Shown here: positions 58,984-64,000 of the stretch, one piece after another | Numbering within the stretch: the stretch's first letter is position 1 | Layout of the letters: each line of letters starts with the position of its first letter | The notes under the pieces: generated by a model | What the model was told of the DNA's origin: nothing | The model's database searches: none | The model's input: only the letters and a program-made list of their open reading frames with translations | Translations under genes and position numbers: made by a program | Source: Micromonospora fulviviridis | Lineage (GTDB): Bacteria; Actinomycetota; Actinomycetes; Mycobacteriales; Micromonosporaceae | Reading direction: 5' to 3' | Length of the DNA: 64,000 bases | Assembly: GCF_014648395.1 (NCBI RefSeq) | Contig: NZ_BMRA01000007.1 | Span: 298,843-362,842 of the forward strand

Positions 58984-61900
58984 TCAGCTGACGGTCACCG
59001 AGACGGTCCGCGGCGGCTGCTGGAGCTGCCCGTAGTTGTCGACCCCCCGGATCGTCACCGTGTAGGTGCCCGCCGGGATCACCGGCGAGGTGTACGCGAA
59101 GTTCGACCCCGGGGAGCCCGGGCTGGTCAGGAAGGACGCGATCCACGGGAAGTTGCCGGGGGTGCCCGGCGTGCTGAACGTGCCGGCGGCGTTCATCCCC
59201 TGGCCCGCGCTGTTGGAGATCTGGATGTCCACGCGGAGCATCCCGATGTCGTCCACGGCCCGGCCGGTGACCACGATCCGCCCGCCGGTGTAGACCTCGC
59301 CCTCGACGGGGGTGATGCTCGGCTCCAGGCGCGGGTCGAGGTCGCCCGGGTAGACCAGGTAGCGGGCGGTGGCGCCGGAGGTCGAGCCGTCCTGCTGGCC
59401 CGCCGTGTCGACGGCCCACGCCTCGACGCTGTACTCGCCCTTGGTGGGCAGGTCGATCGGCAGGCTGAACGCGGTGCTCGTCGCGCCCGGCGCGGCCAGC
59501 GTGGCGTTCACCGTGGCGAAGGCGGCGGCCATGGTGCCGTTCGGCTGCACGTACCGGCCGGTGTCCAGGTCGCGCAGCGCCACCCGGACGCTCTGCACGC
59601 CCTTGTCGTCGGTCGCCGTGCCGGCCAGGTCCAGGTGCAGCTGGTCGACGTTCTGGTCCACTCCGGTGAAGCTCAGCAGACCGTTCGGAAACGCGTCGCC
59701 CGGCACCTGGGCGGTGACGCTGAGGCGGCCCATGCTGGTGCCCGACGTGGTCAGGCCCAGGCTGTCGGTGGCCCGTACCCGGAAGTCGTAGACACCCGGG
59801 GTGAGCGGCACGGTGGTGTAGGACCAGGAGTACGACGCGGCGTTGAGGTTGGTCGGCGAGATCCGGTAGTAGGCAGCGACCGAGTCGGCACCCCAGGTGC
59901 CGTCGGCGGCCAGCGCCTCCCGCGTGGTGTTGTTGCGCAGGTAGATCTCGACCGACTTCAGCGCGTCGTCGTCGCTGGCGGTGCCGGCGAAGGTGATCGC
60001 GGCGCCGGGCGCGACGGTGACCGGCGCGGCCGCGGTGGGCGGGGTCATCACCGCGGGCGCGCTGATGGCCACCGTCGGCGGGACACCGGTCGACGAGACG
60101 GTCCAGTCCCGGGTGTCGCCGCGCAGGTCGCTCTGCCCGGCGGTGTCGACCGCGGTGGCGGTCATCTTCCACTGACCCTCGATGGGCAGGGTCACCTCGA
60201 ACTGCCAGGTGGTCGACAGCGCGCCGATCACGTCCGGCTCGCCGCGGAAGGTGTTGTAGACCGCGGCGACCGACCCGTCGTCCTGGAGGTAGCGGTTGTC
60301 CGGGGTGCGGAACGAGTAGACCACCGAGCTGACGCCCTTGTCGTCGGTGGCGGTGCCGGTGGCGACGAAGGTCTTCGTGGCGAGCAGGCCGCCGGGCGGG
60401 GAGTCGATCCGGGTCGACGGCGGCAGGTCGTCGAAGCGGAACGCCTCGATCTTCTTGACCGCCTTCGTGGCGTCGCCGACGCCGTCGCGGCCGAACGTCT
60501 TCGCCTGGATCTGGTAGACGCCGGACGGCAGCGACACCGGGAGCGTCCACGTGGTCGAGGCGGTGTTCACCGCGGCCACCGCGGCGTTGATGCTGTTGGC
60601 GGCGCCCCACGTCTTCAGGTCGTCCTGGAGGTACTGGCTGGTGTTCCGGTTCTGGATCTCGACCTGGACCCGGCTGACCCCGGCCGGCGTCAGCGCCTGG
60701 CCGCCGAGCGTGAACGACTCGTTGGCCGGCTTCACCGCGCCCTCGATGGGCGTGACGATGGTGGTGTCGACCGCGGCCGGCGCCGGCGCCCTGGACAGGT
60801 CGAAGAAGCCGACCCGGCCGACGGTCTTGCCGCCCTTGACGTTGCCGTCGCCGCCGACGAGGAGACCGCGCGCGGTGGCCAGCATGGCCTTCTCCCCCTC
60901 GTACGAGTTGGAGCCGGGATTCCACTCCAGCGCCGTGCCGGTCTTCGGGTCGAGCGCGCCGAGGTGGTCGCGGCGCACCACCTGGTCGCCGAGGCCGTAG
61001 CCGCTCAGGCCCTGGCCGGTGCCGTACCCGACGTTGTCCAGGCCCGGCCACGGGACGTTGGAGGTCGGCGACTCCTGCCAGCTGAAGTGGCCGCCGACGT
61101 ACACGGCGGTGGCGGTGATGGCGACCGAGTAGACGCTGTCGAAGTGCCGCGACACCCACAGCGGCTGGACGTTGTCGGCGCCGGTGAGCGGGTACGCGAT
61201 CGCGGTGTCGTTGATCGGCGGCCGGTCGCCGCCCGAGCCGCTGGTGACGACGAAGTAGGAGTCGTCCGGCGCGATGTCACCGGCGAACACCCGCTGGATG
61301 CCGCCGACGAAGGAGAGGTTGTCCTCCCACAGCCGGGTACGCCACGGCAGCAGGGCCTTGGTGGCGGTGCCGACCAGGGCCACGCCGTAGCGGTCCTGGC
61401 CGGCGATCTGCCGACCGGTGTGGACGACGAGAAGCTTGCTCCGGTCGTGGGTCAGCTTGAGCTGCTGGACGGTGAGCATGCCGCCGACGCCGATGCCCCC
61501 GGTGAGCGGCAGGTTGAAGCCTGTGTCCACGGCGCCGGTGGTCGGGTTGAGCGCGACCAGGCCGCTGCGGCTCACCCCGTTCACCGTGCTGAACTGGCCG
61601 CCCACGTAGACCGCCGTGCTGCTCACGGCCAGCGCGGTGGCGCGGGCGTTCGCGGTCGCGGTGAACGCGGCGATCGGCGCACCGGTGGTCGGGTTGAGCT
61701 TCACGATCTTCCGCTTCGTGACGCCGCCGACCGTGTTGAAGGACCCCGCGACGTAGAGCGACGACCCGTCGGGCGACGCCTCGACGGCCTCGACGGACCC
61801 GTCGAAGGTGGGCTTGAAGCCGGTGTCGACCTTCCCGGTGTCCAGGTTGTACGAGGCCAGCGACTTCTGCGCGATGGTGGTCCCGCCGACGTTGGCGATC

Positions 61901-62223
61901 GAGGTGAAGGTGCCGGCGATGAAGACCCGGTTGCCGATCACCTCCAGGTCCTTGATCTCGCCGTTGGTGATCCTCGGCGTGTCGGTGCGCGGCACGCTCG
62001 GCACCAGCCGGGTGTCCCCCGGCACGACCTGCGCCGCGGTGGCGACCGTACGCGCCGCGCCGAGCGCGCTGCTGCTGCTCATCGCCTCGGCGCCGGTCCG
62101 CACGGTGGTGCCGGCGTCCGTGGCGGTGAGCTTGCTCGCCACGGTGCCCGCGACCGCCGGTACGCCCATCACGACGACGGCACCGGCGACCAGACCCGCG
62201 ACGGTGCGACTCCAGACCTGCAT
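58984..62223 (-). CDS. Very large secreted protein with beta-propeller and multiple Ig-like domains
   Basis: A 1079-residue exported protein. The signal peptide covers about 1-30 (VAGLVAGAVVVMGVPAVAGT region). Residues about 70-440 hold propeller-like blades with recurring LNPTTGA, VYVGGQFSTVNGV and SLYVAGSFNTVGGV elements (DUF5122-like). From about 480 on there are five or more Ig-like domains with repeated 'GTA(T/S)DDKGV..V..S(F/V)R(T/D)' and 'YSVEAWAVDTAGQ' patterns. GGGAG precedes ATG 62223. No catalytic motif is visible. It may bind surfaces or polysaccharides. Confidence 0.75.
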   Translation of the reverse strand: MQVWSRTVAGLVAGAVVVMGVPAVAGTVASKLTATDAGTTVRTGAEAMSSSSALGAARTVATAAQVVPGDTRLVPSVPRTDTPRITNGEIKDLEVIGNRVFIAGTFTSIANVGGTTIAQKSLASYNLDTGKVDTGFKPTFDGSVEAVEASPDGSSLYVAGSFNTVGGVTKRKIVKLNPTTGAPIAAFTATANARATALAVSSTAVYVGGQFSTVNGVSRSGLVALNPTTGAVDTGFNLPLTGGIGVGGMLTVQQLKLTHDRSKLLVVHTGRQIAGQDRYGVALVGTATKALLPWRTRLWEDNLSFVGGIQRVFAGDIAPDDSYFVVTSGSGGDRPPINDTAIAYPLTGADNVQPLWVSRHFDSVYSVAITATAVYVGGHFSWQESPTSNVPWPGLDNVGYGTGQGLSGYGLGDQVVRRDHLGALDPKTGTALEWNPGSNSYEGEKAMLATARGLLVGGDGNVKGGKTVGRVGFFDLSRAPAPAAVDTTIVTPIEGAVKPANESFTLGGQALTPAGVSRVQVEIQNRNTSQYLQDDLKTWGAANSINAAVAAVNTASTTWTLPVSLPSGVYQIQAKTFGRDGVGDATKAVKKIEAFRFDDLPPSTRIDSPPGGLLATKTFVATGTATDDKGVSSVVYSFRTPDNRYLQDDGSVAAVYNTFRGEPDVIGALSTTWQFEVTLPIEGQWKMTATAVDTAGQSDLRGDTRDWTVSSTGVPPTVAISAPAVMTPPTAAAPVTVAPGAAITFAGTASDDDALKSVEIYLRNNTTREALAADGTWGADSVAAYYRISPTNLNAASYSWSYTTVPLTPGVYDFRVRATDSLGLTTSGTSMGRLSVTAQVPGDAFPNGLLSFTGVDQNVDQLHLDLAGTATDDKGVQSVRVALRDLDTGRYVQPNGTMAAAFATVNATLAAPGATSTAFSLPIDLPTKGEYSVEAWAVDTAGQQDGSTSGATARYLVYPGDLDPRLEPSITPVEGEVYTGGRIVVTGRAVDDIGMLRVDIQISNSAGQGMNAAGTFSTPGTPGNFPWIASFLTSPGSPGSNFAYTSPVIPAGTYTVTIRGVDNYGQLQQPPRTVSVTVS

Positions 62224-62473
62224 CCAGTCAACTCCCTGTGAACGCCCGAGACGGCACCACCGGGTCGGTTCCCGGCAACGTCCACCCGCCCGCGTGCCGG
62301 ACGTCACCGTAGAAGGCAAGGTCTTTTCGCGGTACCACGCCGCACCGGGATTCCACCGCACGGCACCAATTCCGGCCGCACCGGCGGGCCGCACCACCTT
62401 CGGACCCAGACCCGTTCGCCCGATCGGATGGCGCGGCCCTGCTCACCGGTGCCCCGCCCGCCTGATCGGCGGA

Positions 62474-63382
62474 TCAACCGGTGGGCGCGACGTGGTCGCG
62501 CCAGGAGTGCCGCGGCTCGTAGCCCAGGACCCGGCGGGCCTTGTCGATGCTGAGCAGGGTCTCGTGCTCGCCGAGTTCCCCGCGGATCTCGACGTCCGGG
62601 TAGACCTCGGCCATCAGGTCGGCGCTGGACCTGCTCATCACGGTGTCGGCGTTGGCGATGATGAAGACGTCGGCGCCGGGCCGGTCGTGGGCGAGCGCCC
62701 GCTCGACGGCCTGGGCGCCGTCGCGGGCGTCGATGTAGCCCCAGAGGTTCCAGCGGCGCAGACGCGGGTCGGCGTCGAAGGACGGGAAGCTCGCGTAGTC
62801 CTCGACGTCCATCACGTTGGAGAAGCGCAGGCCGACCATGACCAGCTCGGGGTCCCAGCGGCAGAAGTGCCGCGCCATCTCCTCCTCCAGGGCCTTGTTC
62901 AGGGAGTAGGTCGACTCGGGGCGCGGCGCGTACTCCTCGTCGACCGGCGCGTACGGCGGCGGGGTGTCGAACGGCAGCCCCAGCACCGTCTCGCTGGACG
63001 CCCAGACCACCCGCTTGATCCCGGCCGCCCGGGCCGCCGCGAAGACGTTGTACGTCGCGGCCGAGTTGTTCGCGAAGGTCACGGCGTTGGGCTGCAGCCC
63101 GGGCGCCGGGACCGCCGCCAGGTGCACCACCGCCTCGACGCCGCCGGCGTGCTCGTCGGCGCCGCCGGTGAACGCCTCCACCACCTGCCCGTAGTCGGTG
63201 AGGTCGACCAGGAGGAACTCGCCGTCGACGTCGCGCGGGTCGCGCCCGCCGGCGCGGTCCACGGCGAGCACGTCGACGCCCGCCGCGCGCAGGTGCGCGA
63301 CCACGGCGCGACCGAGCTTTCCGGCGGCGCCGGTGACGACGACACGCCTGGGAACTGCTGCTTCGAGAACAGGACCAATCAT
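62474..63382 (-). CDS. NAD-dependent epimerase/dehydratase (SDR)
   Basis: A 302-residue extended SDR. The Rossmann motif VTGAAGKLG is near residue 15 and the catalytic YSLNK near 165 (S/YxxxK). ASSETVLG supplies the usual Ser. It resembles uronate or nucleoside-sugar dehydrogenases. The ATG at 63382 is preceded by GGAGAGGATG. The frame is open upstream without homology. Substrate unknown. Confidence 0.82.
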   Translation of the reverse strand: MIGPVLEAAVPRRVVVTGAAGKLGRAVVAHLRAAGVDVLAVDRAGGRDPRDVDGEFLLVDLTDYGQVVEAFTGGADEHAGGVEAVVHLAAVPAPGLQPNAVTFANNSAATYNVFAAARAAGIKRVVWASSETVLGLPFDTPPPYAPVDEEYAPRPESTYSLNKALEEEMARHFCRWDPELVMVGLRFSNVMDVEDYASFPSFDADPRLRRWNLWGYIDARDGAQAVERALAHDRPGADVFIIANADTVMSRSSADLMAEVYPDVEIRGELGEHETLLSIDKARRVLGYEPRHSWRDHVAPTG

Positions 63383-63563
63383 GGTCACATCCTCTCCCGC
63401 GCGGAGGGACCGGCTCGACCTGCCGGGATTTCTTGCACCCCGGAGGATCCGCTGCAACGCGACCGACGCCGGACGCGGCCGGGCCGATCCTGGTGGCGGG
63501 CGTCCACGAGGGATCCACCGGATGCCGATGCAGAAGTCCGCACACGCTGGAGGTGTCAGGGTC

Positions 63564-63998
63564 ATGAGGAAGTTCATCGAACGTACGGCGGTGGCGCTCG
63601 GCATGCTCGTCGCGGTTGCCGGTGTCGACGCGGCAACCAGTCCCGCCCAGGCCGCCACCTGCTGGGGGGACTACTGCTCGGGCCAGGACCCGCAGGCCGC
63701 GGGGTGCAGCGCTGACGCCTACACGACCGCGTCCGCCCGGATTCCCGGAACCTACGCGTACGTCGAGCTGAGGTGGTCGCCGTCGTGCAAGACCAACTGG
63801 GCGCGGGTGCCGGCGGCCTGGGGCACCTCGTACCCCTGGCAGCTGCGTGCCTACCAGTGCAAGACCGGATACAACCAGAGCGGCGTCGTGGCCAGCAGCG
63901 CCGACTACTCGTGGACGCGCATGATCTACTCCCCGACGCTCGGCGTGCGGGCGGAGTGGAACGGTCAGCCGGGGTCCGTCGGAACGGCGTGCGCCTGA
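63564..63998 (+). CDS. Secreted DUF2690 protein
   Basis: A 144-residue exported protein: signal peptide to about residue 32 (ends SPAQAAT), then the DUF2690 domain with CWGDYCSGQDPQAAGCSADA, YVELRWSPSCKTNWARV and Trp/Tyr-rich strands. Six Cys suggest disulfides. The family is common in Streptomyces and Micromonospora, often fused to helix-turn-helix regions in other proteins. GGAGG precedes ATG 63564. Function unknown. Confidence 0.82.
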   Translation: MRKFIERTAVALGMLVAVAGVDAATSPAQAATCWGDYCSGQDPQAAGCSADAYTTASARIPGTYAYVELRWSPSCKTNWARVPAAWGTSYPWQLRAYQCKTGYNQSGVVASSADYSWTRMIYSPTLGVRAEWNGQPGSVGTACA

Positions 63999-64000
63999 TC

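Noticed and set aside
1..64000. Search for CRISPR arrays, insertion sequences, attachment sites and rRNA/tRNA genes
   Set aside because: No regularly spaced repeats, transposase or integrase genes, or structural RNA genes were recognised by eye. A covariance-model search could still reveal a small RNA that I missed.

Overview
This window is very GC-rich with an extreme third-position GC bias. It carries Tat- and Sec-exported hydrolases, a SigE-family ECF sigma factor, DUF5709 and DUF2690 proteins, a roadblock/nitrate-sensor-like kinase pair and many GTG starts coupled by 4-bp GTGA overlaps. This points to a filamentous actinomycete, most likely Micromonosporaceae (Micromonospora-like). That placement comes from gene content only, and no rRNA or tRNA was seen. 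The window looks like ordinary chromosome; no integrase, transposase, phage gene or CRISPR array was found.

Layout. 0-16 kb: a truncated SCP2 protein, then small metabolic enzymes (GH88/105, DinB-like, 2H phosphoesterase, GNAT, GH26-like), a MEDS-STAS/MEDS-ATPase partner-switching pair, a DivIVA-like coiled-coil protein, an AfsR/SARP-type regulator of about 1100 residues, alpha/beta hydrolases, and a metallophosphoesterase overlapping a phosphopantetheinyl transferase. 16-26 kb: a large-subunit catalase, a decayed discoidin/FN3 pseudogene, a GH18 chitinase with a near-consensus promoter, a co-directional set of a P-loop ATPase, an unknown protein and a DUF2804 protein, and a snapalysin behind a phased AT-rich promoter. 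26-35 kb: a secreted cyclophilin, a STAS protein facing a PAS-PP2C phosphatase, an RtcB-type RNA ligase overlapping release factor H, an ATP-dependent DNA ligase, a membrane diguanylate cyclase and a DUF72 protein.

35-46 kb: a cNMP-domain histidine kinase preceded by a response regulator fused to a thioredoxin-reductase-like flavoprotein. The two are joined by a 59-bp tandem duplication that forms two translationally coupled mini-ORFs. Then come a DUF3152 lipoprotein, an ECF sigma factor with its own ECF-type promoter and membrane partner, and a Tat-exported phospholipase C. 45.3-53.7 kb is one long minus-strand operon: nitrate-sensor-like kinase, roadblock protein, a five-gene branched-chain-amino-acid/urea-type ABC transporter, and a methyltransferase. 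53.8-64 kb: an XRE regulator, a lone cytochrome P450, a ureohydrolase with a membrane protein diverging from a MerR-alcohol dehydrogenase pair across a MerR-type operator, a 1079-residue secreted beta-propeller/Ig protein, an NAD-dependent epimerase and a DUF2690 protein.

The strongest leads are the coupled 59-bp mini-ORF array between two signalling genes, the RtcB-PrfH RNA/ribosome rescue operon, the kinase-roadblock-transporter operon whose kinase has Asn where a His is expected, and the P-loop ATPase gene set.
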